A stretch of DNA of 64,000 nt from Hyphomonas sp. CY54-11-8 (GCF_000682735.1 NZ_AWFD01000037.1:143570-207569); one strand, 5' to 3'; positions 18,326 to 28,381 are shown, numbered from the stretch's first letter. Notes: generated by a model not told the origin, from the sequence alone. Numbers and translations: made by a program.

Positions 18326-19162
18326 TTATGCGGTTTGCGCATAACGGTCCCGGTAGCGGCGCGAACCTGGCACGGTTTCGCCGGTATCGAGCTCGATCAT
18401 CGCATCCCCCTCCCCTGTCGGCGTGATGACCATGGCATGATCAAGATTGACTATGTGAGATCTGTGGACGCGCACATGGTGACCGCCGGTCTCCTCCAGT
18501 AGACGTTCCAGCTCTGTCAGCGTCATGCGGACCAGATGCGTCTTTCCGGCCGTGCTCACCTCGACATAGTTTCCCGCGGCCTTGGCATGGATGACGTCCC
18601 CTGCATTCAGCATGATGGTCCGCCCGCCGGATTTCAGCATCAGGCGCTGCTCGCGCGATGCCACTTCATCCACGGCGCGGGATTCGAGCCTGTTCTGCAT
18701 CGCCATGCGGGCCAGCGCGAAGGTCAGCATCGTGATGCCGTAGCCATAAGCGTCCTTGCGCCCCTCATAGATCCAGTTGATCGGATCGGAGAGGCCGAAT
18801 GTGTAGGTGTGATCCAGGACCAGCGGATAGGTCAGCTTTCGCAGCAGGACGAAGCCGAGCACGTGCAGCACGGTAAAGGCGAGGCAGGCGACGAGATGTA
18901 CCGGCACAGACCAGCGCCAGCGCCGCAGCGACAGCGGCGCAATGTCCAGGATGCGGGGAAAGAACGGAACGAGGCACAGGAGGGAGAGATGCGATGCCCC
19001 CTCCCGCACCCATGGCTCCAGCCGGGCATGCCGGTCCTCCAGTTGGATCGAGGTCGCCTGGATCACGAATGAGGCCAGCATGAAAATGACAAAGCCCGCC
19101 AAGGCCCAGCGATCTGCCTGACGGTCGGCTTCGGTCTCGGGGTGGCGAGTCGGCGCATTCAT
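18326..19162 (-). CDS. membrane-bound LytTR-family transcriptional regulator
   Basis: 278 residues from the ATG at 19162, chosen because GGCAGGAGTGG precedes it; an upstream ATG at 19219 has no clear ribosome-binding site. About four membrane helices span residues ~22-155. The C-terminal LytTR DNA-binding domain (about 175-278) has AKAAGNYVEVSTAGKTHLVR and the VRVHRSHIVNLDHA signature. It is divergent from an acyltransferase gene with 182 bases between start codons, a pairing seen often in proteobacteria. This suggests it senses a membrane signal and controls the acyltransferase. The signal is unknown. Confidence 0.85.
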   Translation of the reverse strand: MNAPTRHPETEADRQADRWALAGFVIFMLASFVIQATSIQLEDRHARLEPWVREGASHLSLLCLVPFFPRILDIAPLSLRRWRWSVPVHLVACLAFTVLHVLGFVLLRKLTYPLVLDHTYTFGLSDPINWIYEGRKDAYGYGITMLTFALARMAMQNRLESRAVDEVASREQRLMLKSGGRTIMLNAGDVIHAKAAGNYVEVSTAGKTHLVRMTLTELERLLEETGGHHVRVHRSHIVNLDHAMVITPTGEGDAMIELDTGETVPGSRRYRDRYAQTA

Positions 19163-19344
19163 CTCGCCACTCCTGCCACATTCCTCGTGAGAACCGGAAG
19201 GCAAACGGCAAAATTTCATCCCTCAGTGCCGCCGTTCATCCCCGGGATGGGCCGTTTGTCCCACCGATCCACCCCATAGCCCTTCCCCGCTGACGTGCCA
19301 CAGGGCCAGCGGCAGTGTGCGCTCCAGAGACAAGGAGTTACCCC

Positions 19345-20550
19345 ATGCCCGCACCGCCCAAGGCCCCTGCCTTCCCCCGCCGTTACGATCTCGACTGGCT
19401 GCGCGTCATCGCTTTCGGCCTGCTCATCTTTTACCACACCGGCATGTTCTACGTGACGTGGGACTGGCACGTGAAAAGCGTGCATGTCAGTCCCGGCGCC
19501 GAATGGGCGATGATGCTGCTGAACCCCTGGCGCCTCGCGCTCCTTTTCTTCATTTCCGGCGTCGCCCTGCGCTTCGCGGCGGACAAGCTCGGCGGATCGA
19601 AACTCGCGCGGGAACGCGTCGTTCGTCTTGGCCTGCCCATCCTGTTCGGCATGATTGTCATCGTGGCGCCGCAGAGCTGGCTGCAGCTGGTGGAAAGCGG
19701 CGAGTTCTCCGGCAGCTTCTGGCAGTTCTGGCCGCAATATCTCGATTTCGGGTCCGATTTCTCCATCACGACCCCGACGTGGAACCACCTCTGGTACGTC
19801 GTCTACCTGCTGGTCTACACGCTGATGCTGGCCCCGGTCGCTTCGCCGCTGGCCCGGTTCATGACCGGCACCGGGGCGCGCATCACCGAATTCCTGTTCG
19901 CTGGCCGTTGGGGGCCTTTCGTCGCCCTTGTCCTGCCGGTGACCCCGTTCATCCTCTACCGCTTCACGCTCGACCCCTATTTCCGGACGACGCATGATCT
20001 GACAAATGACTGGGCCAATCACGCCCATAGCCTGACCATTCTGATGATCGGCTTCCTGCTGGCCAAGGACCGCAACTTCTGGAGCGCGATCCGCCGGGTC
20101 CTGCCCTTCGCCGTCACCGGCATGTTGCTGCTAGGCGCGGTGCTCACCCCGCTCTGGGCGAACTGGGACGCCATGGCCGAAAGCGCCGACTGGAACTGGC
20201 TGGTCTGGCCAGCCCGTATCGCACGGATCTTCTATGCCTGGCTGGCCATTGTTTCCATGCTCGGCCTGGCTCAGCGCTACCTGAACCGCCCCAGCCGCGC
20301 ACTCACTTATATGACCGAGGCGATCTTCCCCTGGTACATTCTGCACCAGACGATCACGGTCATGGCCGGCTACTGGCTGACCCGTCAGGGCCTCGGCGTC
20401 TGGGTCGAGGTGCCGCTGGTGATCCTCGCCACATTCGGCGGCTGCGCCCTGCTGCACGAACTGGTCATCCGCCGCGTCGGCTTCCTGCGTCCCCTTTTCG
20501 GACTGAAGCCGGCCGCGAAAATGTCCCGTGTTCCCGTCCCGGCGGAATAG
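19345..20550 (+). CDS. acyltransferase family membrane protein (OpgC/acyltransferase-3 type)
   Basis: 401 residues from the ATG at 19345, with CAAGGAG seven bases upstream. It has ten or so hydrophobic segments, starting with RYDLDWLRVIAFGLLIFYHTGMFY, which contains the R and H characteristic of acyltransferase-3/OpgC enzymes. These transfer acyl groups to periplasmic glucans, polysaccharides or lipids. The divergent LytTR membrane regulator is the likely controller. The DUF1214/1254 pair follows 56 bases later on the same strand and may be co-transcribed. The substrate cannot be told from the sequence. Confidence 0.85.
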   Translation: MPAPPKAPAFPRRYDLDWLRVIAFGLLIFYHTGMFYVTWDWHVKSVHVSPGAEWAMMLLNPWRLALLFFISGVALRFAADKLGGSKLARERVVRLGLPILFGMIVIVAPQSWLQLVESGEFSGSFWQFWPQYLDFGSDFSITTPTWNHLWYVVYLLVYTLMLAPVASPLARFMTGTGARITEFLFAGRWGPFVALVLPVTPFILYRFTLDPYFRTTHDLTNDWANHAHSLTILMIGFLLAKDRNFWSAIRRVLPFAVTGMLLLGAVLTPLWANWDAMAESADWNWLVWPARIARIFYAWLAIVSMLGLAQRYLNRPSRALTYMTEAIFPWYILHQTITVMAGYWLTRQGLGVWVEVPLVILATFGGCALLHELVIRRVGFLRPLFGLKPAAKMSRVPVPAE

Positions 20551-20606
20551 GCTCTCCCGATCAGTTTCATGTTTGCGCAGCGCGGCGGCCCCGCTAACCT
20601 GCCGGC

Positions 20607-21212
20607 ATGAAACTGATCCCTCTCCTGATTGGCAGCGTCCTTGGCCTCGGCGCCGGTGCCGTCTCCGCCCTCGTCATGGCGGGCATGATTGGCTCCGGCG
20701 TGCGGCTTTCCGGCGGGGTCGATGCCGGCGGCTGGCAGAGCGACTGGACTATCGGCTCCGCAAGCGCAAATCCGTGGACGCGCGCCCGCATCGCCCGCCA
20801 CGGCCTGCTGGCGCTGACCAAGGAGGAAGCCGTCTACTTCACCCGCGCGACGGATCAGGACGGCACTCCATTGAAGGAAGCTTGCACCTACCGGGTCAGC
20901 GGTACGGCCATGCCGGCGCTCTGGTGGTCCGTCACCCTCTATGACGGGGACAGCCGCCTTCCGCCCAACACGGACGATGCGCTTTCCTACGATCTGACTG
21001 AAGCCGCTGCTGAAGGCAGCGCAGAGGCATGGGCCTTTACTGTTTCCACAGACCAACCGGATGACGGCGGCTGGGTCTCCAGCCGCGCCGCAGGCGATTT
21101 CGACCTGACCCTGCGCCTCTACAAACCGTCACCAGCCCTGCTGGCCGATCCGGAAGCAACGCTTCCTGCGCCGAGGATCGAGCGGGTGTCCTGCGGAGGG
21201 CAAGGATCATGA
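20607..21212 (+). CDS. DUF1214 domain protein
   Basis: 201 residues with one N-terminal membrane segment (about 4-28). DUF1214 features are seen in NPWTRARIARHGLLALTKEE and ALWWSVTLYDGDSRLPPN, ending in a DFDLTLRLYKPSP strand. It overlaps the next gene, a DUF1254 protein, by four bases (ATGA), so the two are translationally coupled. In many bacteria these domains are fused in one protein; here they are split. The function is unknown. Confidence 0.85.
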   Translation: MKLIPLLIGSVLGLGAGAVSALVMAGMIGSGVRLSGGVDAGGWQSDWTIGSASANPWTRARIARHGLLALTKEEAVYFTRATDQDGTPLKEACTYRVSGTAMPALWWSVTLYDGDSRLPPNTDDALSYDLTEAAAEGSAEAWAFTVSTDQPDDGGWVSSRAAGDFDLTLRLYKPSPALLADPEATLPAPRIERVSCGGQGS

Positions 21213-21742
21213 AAAGTTTCCTGACAGGTCTGGCCGCGTTTCTGCTCATCGGCGCCCTGGCGCATTTCGTCGTGCTGAATGCCCTGCCCGGCAAGATCAT
21301 GACCAAAGTCCGTGACCGGATGATGGAAGGCGGCCTGACGGAGAATGTCTGGCGGATGAGCCCGCGCACCAGTCCGGAAACGCAAACAGTGGTACGCCCC
21401 GCGCCCGATCTTGCCTACACCATTTGCCTGATCGACCTGTCATCCGGACCGGTCGAGCTGACCGCGCCCGCCTGGCCCGATTACGGGTCCCTGTCGGTGT
21501 TCGCCGCGACGACGGACAATGTCTATGCCGGCTCACTCGACGCCCGCGCCTCCGGTACACCGATTGTGCGGCGGGTCATCGTCGCAATGGACGGGCAAGC
21601 GGTTCCGGAAAAGGGTTCCGCCGATGTCGTTCGTGTGAAACAGCCTGAGGCTCTGGCCCTCGTCCGACGGCTGGCCGCGACACAGGAGGCCTATGATGCC
21701 GCCGCCGCGCTGGTGCCGGACAGCAGCTGCAAACCGCTCTAG
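21209..21742 (+). CDS. DUF1254 domain protein
   Basis: 177 residues. The N-terminal signal/anchor (about 5-25) is followed by the DUF1254 block VRPAPDLAYTICLIDLSSGP and DYGSLSVFAATTDNVY. SD GGAGGGCAAGG precedes the ATG at 21209, which overlaps the stop of the DUF1214 gene. Both gene products probably form one complex in the periplasm or membrane. It converges with ispG, with only three bases between the stop codons. Confidence 0.85.
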   Translation: MKSFLTGLAAFLLIGALAHFVVLNALPGKIMTKVRDRMMEGGLTENVWRMSPRTSPETQTVVRPAPDLAYTICLIDLSSGPVELTAPAWPDYGSLSVFAATTDNVYAGSLDARASGTPIVRRVIVAMDGQAVPEKGSADVVRVKQPEALALVRRLAATQEAYDAAAALVPDSSCKPL

Positions 21743-21745
21743 CGA

Positions 21746-22879
21746 TTACTCCGCCGCAACTTCGGCTTCATCCCGTTCGGCGCGCATGCGTTCGGCCTTC
21801 TGCTCGACGAGGTCGACAATGTGCTCGATCATGTCGGCATTGGAGACATTGTGATCCGGCCGTCCGGCCACGAACATCTTGCCGCTTTCCTTGCCGCCGC
21901 CGGTAAATCCGAGATCAGTCAGCGCCGCTTCGCCCGGGCCGTTGACGACACAGCCGATAATGGACAGCGAGATCGGCTCATGAATGTGCGAGAGACGCTG
22001 TTCCAGGATCTCGACCGTCTTGATCACGTCGAAGCCCTGGCGCGCGCACGAGGGGCACGCCACAATGTTCACGCCGCGCGTGCGCAGGCCCAGCGACTTC
22101 AGCATTTCGAAGCCGACTTTGACTTCTTCCACCGGATCGGCGGAGAGAGACACGCGGATCGTGTCGCCGATGCCGGCCCAAAGCAGCGCACCCATGCCGA
22201 TCGAGGATTTGACCGTCCCCGTACGAAGCCCGCCGGCCTCTGTAATGCCCAGGTGCAGCGGCGCATCCGTCGCTTCGGCCAGCTGCTGGTAGGCCGCGAC
22301 GGTGAGGAACATGTCGGAGGCCTTCACCGAAATCTTGTATTCGTGGAAGCCGAGATCATCGAGAATGCGCGCATGGTCGAGCGCGCTCTCCACCATCGCA
22401 TCCGGGCATGGCTCGCCGTATTTTTCCAGCAGGTGGCGTTCCAGGCTGCCGCCATTCACGCCGATCCGGATGGAGCAGCCATTGGCGCGGGCCGCCGCGA
22501 CGACTTCCCTCACGCGGGCTTCTGAGCCGATATTACCCGGATTGATGCGCAGGCAGGCCGCGCCCGCATCTGCCGCCTCAATGCCGCGTTTGTAGTGGAA
22601 ATGGATGTCCGCCACGATCGGCACAGGGCTCGCCTTGCAGATTTCCGGCATGGCGGCGGTTGCGTCTTCCGTCGGGCAGGACACACGCACGATGTCGGCG
22701 CCGGCCTCTGCCGCGCGCTGGATCTGTGCGATGGTGGCCGCCGCATCCTCGGTCGGCGTGTTGGTCATGGTCTGGACGGCGATGGGGGCATCCCCGCCGA
22801 CCAACACATCGCCGACACGGATCTGCCGGGACTTGCGCCGCGTGATGTCGCGCCATGGACGGATCGGATTGTGGCTCAT
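21746..22879 (-). CDS. ispG: 4-hydroxy-3-methylbut-2-en-1-yl diphosphate synthase IspG
   Basis: 377 residues. IspG (GcpE) makes HMBPP from MEcPP in the MEP isoprenoid pathway using a [4Fe-4S] cluster. The cluster cysteines are in [12 protein letters not shown] and [13 protein letters not shown], with the glutamate of NGPGEA. The N-terminal TIM barrel holds [12 protein letters not shown] and RINPGNIG. The RodZ-like gene begins 84 bases upstream on the same strand, a common pairing. Confidence 0.97.
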   Translation of the reverse strand: MSHNPIRPWRDITRRKSRQIRVGDVLVGGDAPIAVQTMTNTPTEDAAATIAQIQRAAEAGADIVRVSCPTEDATAAMPEICKASPVPIVADIHFHYKRGIEAADAGAACLRINPGNIGSEARVREVVAAARANGCSIRIGVNGGSLERHLLEKYGEPCPDAMVESALDHARILDDLGFHEYKISVKASDMFLTVAAYQQLAEATDAPLHLGITEAGGLRTGTVKSSIGMGALLWAGIGDTIRVSLSADPVEEVKVGFEMLKSLGLRTRGVNIVACPSCARQGFDVIKTVEILEQRLSHIHEPISLSIIGCVVNGPGEAALTDLGFTGGGKESGKMFVAGRPDHNVSNADMIEHIVDLVEQKAERMRAERDEAEVAAE

Positions 22880-22962
22880 GTCATGTGCCTCTGGTGCCTC
22901 AAGGCCCCTAGATGGCGCGTTCGCGCCGATCCGGCAATGCGTTTACGGAAACTTCAACTGCC

Positions 22963-23880
22963 TCAGCGGGTCGCTTTGCTGCCGCCATTGGCCGCCATGG
23001 CCGGGGCGGAGACTTCCGCGGCACGGGCCAGCTGCTCGTCCACACTGACGGAGAACATTTCCGCGCCGTCCGGGCCAAGCGGGCTGACCACGATGTCGCC
23101 GACCCGCCATTCGAACGCGCCGCCGTCGCGGGCCGACACGGTCCAGCCGGCGTTCAGGCGCGGGAAATAGGTCTCGCCTGCCGCCATGACGCGGCTGCGG
23201 AAGATCGTGCCGTCGGCGCCGCGCACTTCCAGCCAGCCCTGACGCACAGCGACCAGTTCCAGCGGCAGCGTATCCGGCACCGGGCGCTGCGATTCAGACT
23301 CTGCGAACAGACTGTCTCGGGCGCCGTTAACCGCCACGATGGCCGCCGATTCAGTGACTTCCGGCGCGGGCCGCATGAATTGTGACACGCCGATTGCGCC
23401 GGCTGCGAGCGCCACAAGGGCAGCCGCGGAGGCGAGTGCCAGCGGCCAGCGGGCCTTTTCAGCAGCGATCTGGCCCATTTTCGGGACAGGTGCCGCCTCT
23501 TTCACTTCCTGAACGGCGCCGCATTCCTTGGTGTAGATTGCGATCACGTCCTTCTCGGGCAGCCCGAGGAATTTCGCATAGGTGCCGAGAATGGCTGTCA
23601 GGTAGCCACCGCCTGGAAGTTCACCGACTTCCATGCGCTCGATCCACATCAGATAGTCCCGGCGCAGCAGGGTCGCGGTGGAAACATCCTGCAATTCCAG
23701 GCCTTTGACCTCGCGCACCCGGCGCAGGACCTGGCCCATGCGCAGCTCTTCGCCCTCATAGGAGCGGGACTCGAAAATCTCTTTGGCGCGCAGGAAGCGT
23801 TCGGTGTCAGTCAACGGTTTGCCTTCGGTCCCTGCCGCGGGCCCGGCCTGATCGTGAAGGGTGTCGTCGTCGTGTGCCAT
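22963..23880 (-). CDS. RodZ-like helix-turn-helix membrane protein (DUF4115)
   Basis: 305 residues. The HTH_25 domain (about 45-115) includes MGQVLRRVREVKGLELQDVS and GGGYLTAILGTYAKFLGLPE. A single membrane helix lies at about 145-168. The C-terminal periplasmic DUF4115 domain has AVRQGWLEVRGADGTIF and MAAGETYFP. RodZ links MreB to the elongation machinery; alphaproteobacterial members next to ispG are of this type. Whether this one controls cell shape cannot be told from sequence. Confidence 0.88.
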   Translation of the reverse strand: MAHDDDTLHDQAGPAAGTEGKPLTDTERFLRAKEIFESRSYEGEELRMGQVLRRVREVKGLELQDVSTATLLRRDYLMWIERMEVGELPGGGYLTAILGTYAKFLGLPEKDVIAIYTKECGAVQEVKEAAPVPKMGQIAAEKARWPLALASAAALVALAAGAIGVSQFMRPAPEVTESAAIVAVNGARDSLFAESESQRPVPDTLPLELVAVRQGWLEVRGADGTIFRSRVMAAGETYFPRLNAGWTVSARDGGAFEWRVGDIVVSPLGPDGAEMFSVSVDEQLARAAEVSAPAMAANGGSKATR

Positions 23881-23942
23881 GTTCGTCCAGTACAGCCGTG
23901 ATGGTTCTGATTTGTCCCACCATCGCGCAAGAAATGGTCCAT

Positions 23943-23962
23943 GAGTGAGGTTAACTCACAGA
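23943..23962. promoter_or_regulatory. small palindrome upstream of the RodZ-like gene
   Basis: GTGAG-GTTAA-CTCAC forms a 15-base dyad in the gap between the ptsP stop and the RodZ-like start. It is 60-80 bases from the RodZ-like ATG. It could be an operator or a weak hairpin after ptsP; nothing favours one over the other. Confidence 0.25.
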
Positions 23963-23971
23963 GCCAATCTA

Positions 23972-26236
23972 TCAACCTTCCGCCAATTCCACGCCATGTT
24001 CAGCCGCAAGAGCTAACAACTGGTTACGGAACGCATCGTTCGGTTTATCGAGCGCATCCATGAAATCGGCCCGAAACGCTGTAAGATCAAGGCTTCTGAT
24101 CATACGTTTGACTGGACCGATCGATCCAGCAGACATTGAAAGATTGGTAAACCCGAGCGCAACGAAACAGAGCGCCGAGAGGCTGGAACCGGTCGCCTCC
24201 CCGCAGGCGGACATCCCGATTCCGTGGGTTCTGCACTCTTCGGAAACCATATTCAGGAAGCGCAAAGCGCTCGGTGAAACAAGGTCGTACCGATCCGAGA
24301 CAGACGGCGTCATGCGGTCGGCGGCATAGAAGAACTGCATCAGATCGTTGGTGCCAACCGACAGGAACTCTGCCTCGCCGGCCAGTTCCTTCAGGCTGAA
24401 GGCCAGCGCCGGGGTTTCCAGCATCACGCCGACCTCGATGCGAGACGGACGTTTGCCAGTCGCTTCGTAGGTCCATTCGACTTCCTTCATCAGCAGCTCT
24501 TTGGCTGCAAAGAATTCGCTCGGCACGGTCACCATCGGGAACATGACCGTCAGCGCGTTCTCCCCCGCAGCCCGGATCAGCGCGCGCAGCTGGCGGCGGA
24601 ACAGGCCGCGATGGTCCAGCGCAAACCGGATGGACCGCCAGCCGAGCGCGGGGTTTTCTTCCCGCTGCAGGTTCAGCGCCGGCAGCACCTTGTCGCCGCC
24701 GAGGTCCAGCGTGCGGAAAATCACCTTCTTGCCCAGCGATTTGTCCAGCACGCGGCGGTAGAGCTGAACCTGATCGTCCAGCCGCGGCAGCGTTTCGGAG
24801 ACCAGGAACTGGAATTCGGTCCGGAACAGGCCCACGCCGTCAGCGCCGGTCTGGTCCAGCGTGTCGAGGTCCAGCTCCAGGCCCGCATTCAGCATCAGGC
24901 GGACGTCTGTTCCGTCTTTTGTCCGGGCGGGCTTGTTGCGCAGGGCGGCATAGGCGGCCTGACGCTCAGAGCGCAGGGCCACCCGGTCCTTGTAGGCGTC
25001 ATAGAGCGCATCATCGGGGCGGACGTGCAGCACGCCCTGCTCTGCATCGACGATCAGCCAGTCGCCCTGATCGATCCTAGTCGTCAGGCCCTCGATGCCG
25101 CCCAGCGTCGGAATGCCGAGCGCGCGGGCCACGATGGCGGCGTGGGACGAGGCTGCTGCCTCTTCCATCAGGATGCCGCGCAGGCCGGCATTCGCATATT
25201 CCAGCAATTCCGCCGGGCCGAGGCGCCGGGCCACCAGAACACTGCGTTCCTCGCTGATCTCCGGACGGCCTTCGTCCCCGCCCAGAATGCGCAACAGGCG
25301 GTTGTCGAGGTCTTCGAGGTCATGCAGCCGCTCGCGCAGATAGGGGTCACGCGCGCTTTGCAGGCGGGCGCGGTGTTCGCGGCGGGCCCGGTCGATCGAC
25401 GCTTCAGCGGAAAGGCCCGAACGCACACCTTCCTGCAGTTTCTCGGCCCAGGACGGGTCATGCGCCAGCAGGCGATAGGTCTCCATCACGTCGCGCGGGT
25501 CGTCGCCCAGCACAGCGCCATCGATGGCCATCATCCGGTCAATCGATTTCCTGAGGCCGCTCAGCGCGCGGGTCAGCCGTTCCGCCTCAAGCTCCTGATC
25601 GCTGGCGAAGAATTTCGCCGCCGGCACGACCGGGTCATGCAGCACCGCGCGGCCATAGCCGAGGCCTTCGCAGAAAACGCGCCCGCGCAGGGAGACGGGA
25701 TTGCGGGTCCGCTCATGCCCGTTGCCATTGTCGAGGTGTTCGGGATCGATCCGGTCGACGATCTCTGCCAGCACCATGGCGATGGTCTGCAGCGTGTCGA
25801 TCTCTTCATCGCCATAGACCCGTTCGGTCCTGTTCTGGGCGGTCAACACGCCGATCACCCGGCCGCCCCGCAGAATGGGCACACCGAGGAAGGCGTGGAA
25901 CGGGTCCTCCCCCGTTTCCGGGCGATAGGAGAAGGAGGGATGACGCGGCGCATCCTGAATCGCCATCGGTTCGGCCCGGCGGGACACGAGGCCGACAAGG
26001 CCTTCATTGGCCGACAGGCGGGTGTTGCCGACCGCTTCCGGCTTCAGGCCCTCGGTCGCGATGAGGATAAGCTGGCCGCCGCGATCGCGCAGGTAGATCG
26101 AGCACACATCCGCCACCATGGTGGAGGCGATCAGCCGGACCACATTGTCGAGCCGTGAACGTGCTTCTCCATCCTCTGCCATCATCTGGCGGAGGCGGTT
26201 CATCAGCAGACGCGTGGCAGGTAGATTGTAGGCCAT
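23972..26236 (-). CDS. ptsP: PtsP, enzyme I of the nitrogen-related phosphotransferase system
   Basis: 754 residues. An N-terminal GAF domain (about 1-165) precedes the PTS enzyme I part. The active-site histidine is in ASSHAAIVARALGIP and the PEP-binding cysteine is in MSACGEATGSS. The block DGVGLFRTEFQFL and RTLDLGGDKVLPAL are standard enzyme I motifs. PtsP uses PEP to phosphorylate NPr, feeding nitrogen and potassium regulation. The lysC-ptsP order is common in alphaproteobacteria; here ptsP starts 25 bases after lysC, so co-transcription is likely. Confidence 0.96.
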   Translation of the reverse strand: MAYNLPATRLLMNRLRQMMAEDGEARSRLDNVVRLIASTMVADVCSIYLRDRGGQLILIATEGLKPEAVGNTRLSANEGLVGLVSRRAEPMAIQDAPRHPSFSYRPETGEDPFHAFLGVPILRGGRVIGVLTAQNRTERVYGDEEIDTLQTIAMVLAEIVDRIDPEHLDNGNGHERTRNPVSLRGRVFCEGLGYGRAVLHDPVVPAAKFFASDQELEAERLTRALSGLRKSIDRMMAIDGAVLGDDPRDVMETYRLLAHDPSWAEKLQEGVRSGLSAEASIDRARREHRARLQSARDPYLRERLHDLEDLDNRLLRILGGDEGRPEISEERSVLVARRLGPAELLEYANAGLRGILMEEAAASSHAAIVARALGIPTLGGIEGLTTRIDQGDWLIVDAEQGVLHVRPDDALYDAYKDRVALRSERQAAYAALRNKPARTKDGTDVRLMLNAGLELDLDTLDQTGADGVGLFRTEFQFLVSETLPRLDDQVQLYRRVLDKSLGKKVIFRTLDLGGDKVLPALNLQREENPALGWRSIRFALDHRGLFRRQLRALIRAAGENALTVMFPMVTVPSEFFAAKELLMKEVEWTYEATGKRPSRIEVGVMLETPALAFSLKELAGEAEFLSVGTNDLMQFFYAADRMTPSVSDRYDLVSPSALRFLNMVSEECRTHGIGMSACGEATGSSLSALCFVALGFTNLSMSAGSIGPVKRMIRSLDLTAFRADFMDALDKPNDAFRNQLLALAAEHGVELAEG

Positions 26237-26261
26237 CTAGTCCTGCTTGTCGCAGGCGGTC

Positions 26262-27509
26262 TTACTCGGCGTCAAGGCCGAAGGCAGTGTGCAGGGCCCG
26301 CACGGCCAGTTCCGTATAAGGCGCTGCGATGAGGACCGAAATCTTGATTTCGGACGTCGCGATGACATCGATGTTGATGTTCTTCTCCGAAAGCGCGCGG
26401 AACATCGTCTCGGCGACACCCGTATGGCTCTTCATGCCGACGCCGATGATCGAGACCTTGGAGACATCGCGTGTGACTTCCATCGACTCAAAACCGAGCT
26501 CGTCCTGCATCTTTTCCAGCGTCTCTTTTGCGAACGGGCTGTCTCGGTCGGTGCAGGTAAAAACCATGTTGGCGCGGTCCGGACCACGGGCATTGGCCTG
26601 GACGATCATGTCGACATTGACCCCGGCCTTGGCGAGTGCGGCAAACAGTTTTGCCGAAACGCCCGGTTTGTCCGGCATGCCGTAAAGAGTGACCTTCGCC
26701 TCATCACGCGAATAGGCGACGCCGCTGACAACCTGCTTTTCCACGATTTCTTCCTCTGCGCAGACTAGGGTTCCGGGATTGGGCTCTCCGGGCTTCAGGA
26801 AGCTGGAGAGCACGCGCACCGGCACGTTATGGTTCATGGCCATCTCAACTGAGCGGGTCTGGAGGACCTTGGCGCCCAGCGAAGCCATTTCGAGCATTTC
26901 CTCGAACGAGATTTTTTCGATCCGCCGCGCCTTTGGAACAATGCGCGGGTCGGTCGTGTAGACGCCGTCGACATCGGTATAGATGTCGCAGACCTGGGCG
27001 TTCAGCGCGGCGGCGACCGCCACGGCACTGGTGTCGGACCCGCCCCGGCCGAGCGTGGCGACACGCTCATCTTCGGTCACGCCCTGGAAACCGGCGATCA
27101 CGGCGATCTCGCCCGCATCAATGGAATCCGGCAGGCGGGAATCGTCAAAGCCCATGATGCGGGCCTTGCCGTGGCTCTTGTTGGTTTTCAGCTTCAGCTG
27201 CCAGCCGAGCCAGGATCGTGCCTTCAGGCCGCGCTTGCGCAGCGCCAGTGCCAGAAGGCCCGCCGTCACCTGCTCGCCCGAGGCCACGACGACATCATAC
27301 TCGTCGTCGAACTGATCGCGGGTCAGCTCGGTGCCCGCAGCTCCCTCGGCCAGCGCGACCAGCTTGTTGGTCTCCCCTGCCATGGCCGAAACGACCACAG
27401 CCATATGCTCACCCTGCTTTGCGCGAGCGGCCACAATGTCGGCCACGTTCGCAATGCGATCGAGGTCTCCGACTGAGGTTCCGCCAAACTTGAGTACCGT
27501 GCGCGCCAT
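26262..27509 (-). CDS. lysC: aspartate kinase
   Basis: 415 residues. It phosphorylates aspartate, the first step toward lysine, threonine and methionine. The kinase domain starts with LKFGGTSVGD and carries GFQGVTEDERVATLGRGGSD. Two C-terminal ACT domains (about 270-415) provide feedback control (YGMPDKPGVSAKLF, GVGMKSHTGVAETM). ATG at 27509. It is divergent from ubiG, with an 8-bp dyad in the shared 89-base gap. Confidence 0.97.
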   Translation of the reverse strand: MARTVLKFGGTSVGDLDRIANVADIVAARAKQGEHMAVVVSAMAGETNKLVALAEGAAGTELTRDQFDDEYDVVVASGEQVTAGLLALALRKRGLKARSWLGWQLKLKTNKSHGKARIMGFDDSRLPDSIDAGEIAVIAGFQGVTEDERVATLGRGGSDTSAVAVAAALNAQVCDIYTDVDGVYTTDPRIVPKARRIEKISFEEMLEMASLGAKVLQTRSVEMAMNHNVPVRVLSSFLKPGEPNPGTLVCAEEEIVEKQVVSGVAYSRDEAKVTLYGMPDKPGVSAKLFAALAKAGVNVDMIVQANARGPDRANMVFTCTDRDSPFAKETLEKMQDELGFESMEVTRDVSKVSIIGVGMKSHTGVAETMFRALSEKNINIDVIATSEIKISVLIAAPYTELAVRALHTAFGLDAE

Positions 27510-27538
27510 TTCGCCCTATATCCTGTAGAAACGGGTAT

Positions 27539-27564
27539 GCCCCTATAAGCGCCCTCATAGGGGC
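27539..27564. promoter_or_regulatory. inverted repeat in the lysC/ubiG divergent promoter
   Basis: GCCCCTAT (27539-27546), ten bases, ATAGGGGC (27557-27564): a perfect 8-bp dyad 30 bases from the lysC start and 35 bases from the ubiG start. A similar CCCTAT half-site lies at 27514-27519. It could be an operator shared by both genes. Confidence 0.4.
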
Positions 27565-27598
27565 TGTTCGAAGCCGGATCAAACAGGTTTGATAGAGC

Positions 27599-28381
27599 AT
27601 GGTGAAAACAATTGAAGGCTCCCTAGGGGCACCCAGGACGCCGAGCATCGACCCGGCCGAGGTGGAAAAATTTTCCTCCATCGCTGCAGAGTGGTGGGAC
27701 CCAAAGGGCAAATTTCGCCCTTTGCACCGGTTTAACCCCGTCCGCTTGCGCTTCATCCGCGAGACGGCAGAACGGCATTTCGGGATCGCGCCGGGTAAGG
27801 TTAAACCCTTGGAAGGATTGAGATTACTGGACATTGGTTGCGGCGGCGGCCTCGTCTGCGAGCCCATGGCGCGGCTCGGCGCGACCGTGAGCGGCGTCGA
27901 CGCCTCCGAAGCCAACATAAAGACTGCGCTGACGCATGCGCAGGAAGAGGGCCTCTCCATCGACTACCGGGCCGGCACTGCCGAAGGCCTGATCGATGCG
28001 GGTGAGCCGCCTTTCGACATCGTTCTGAACCTCGAAGTGGTCGAACATGTCGCAGACCCTGTGCAGTTCCTGAAGGACACCGCCAGCCTCGTGAAGCCCG
28101 GCGGGCTGATGATCGTGGCGACGCTGAACAAGACGGCCAAGGCGCTGGCGACGGCCGTGGTCGGCGCGGAATACATTCTTGGCTGGCTGCCGCGCGGCAC
28201 ACATGACTGGTCGAAATTCCTGCCGCCGGAAACCGTGCACGACGCCCTCGCTGCAGCCGGTCTGGAACCGGAGCCGCCGGCCGGCGTTTCCTACACGCCG
28301 CTGACCGGGGCATGGAAGATCAGTACCGACACCTCGGTCAATTACATGATTATTGCCACGAGACCCGAACAGCAGGCCTGA
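27599..28381 (+). CDS. ubiG: ubiquinone biosynthesis O-methyltransferase UbiG
   Basis: 260 residues. UbiG performs both O-methylations in ubiquinone synthesis, using SAM. The SAM motif I is [19 protein letters not shown] with GVDAS next, and the characteristic [19 protein letters not shown] start and NRTA/NKTAKA loop are present. ATG at 27599. DUF924 follows five bases after the stop. Confidence 0.95.
   Translation: MVKTIEGSLGAPRTPSIDPAEVEKFSSIAAEWWDPKGKFRPLHRFNPVRLRFIRETAERHFGIAPGKVKPLEGLRLLDIGCGGGLVCEPMARLGATVSGVDASEANIKTALTHAQEEGLSIDYRAGTAEGLIDAGEPPFDIVLNLEVVEHVADPVQFLKDTASLVKPGGLMIVATLNKTAKALATAVVGAEYILGWLPRGTHDWSKFLPPETVHDALAAAGLEPEPPAGVSYTPLTGAWKISTDTSVNYMIIATRPEQQA

Noticed and set aside
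24611..26158. 515-residue plus-strand frame opposite ptsP
   Set aside because: Shadow frame of ptsP; no domain, no plausible start.
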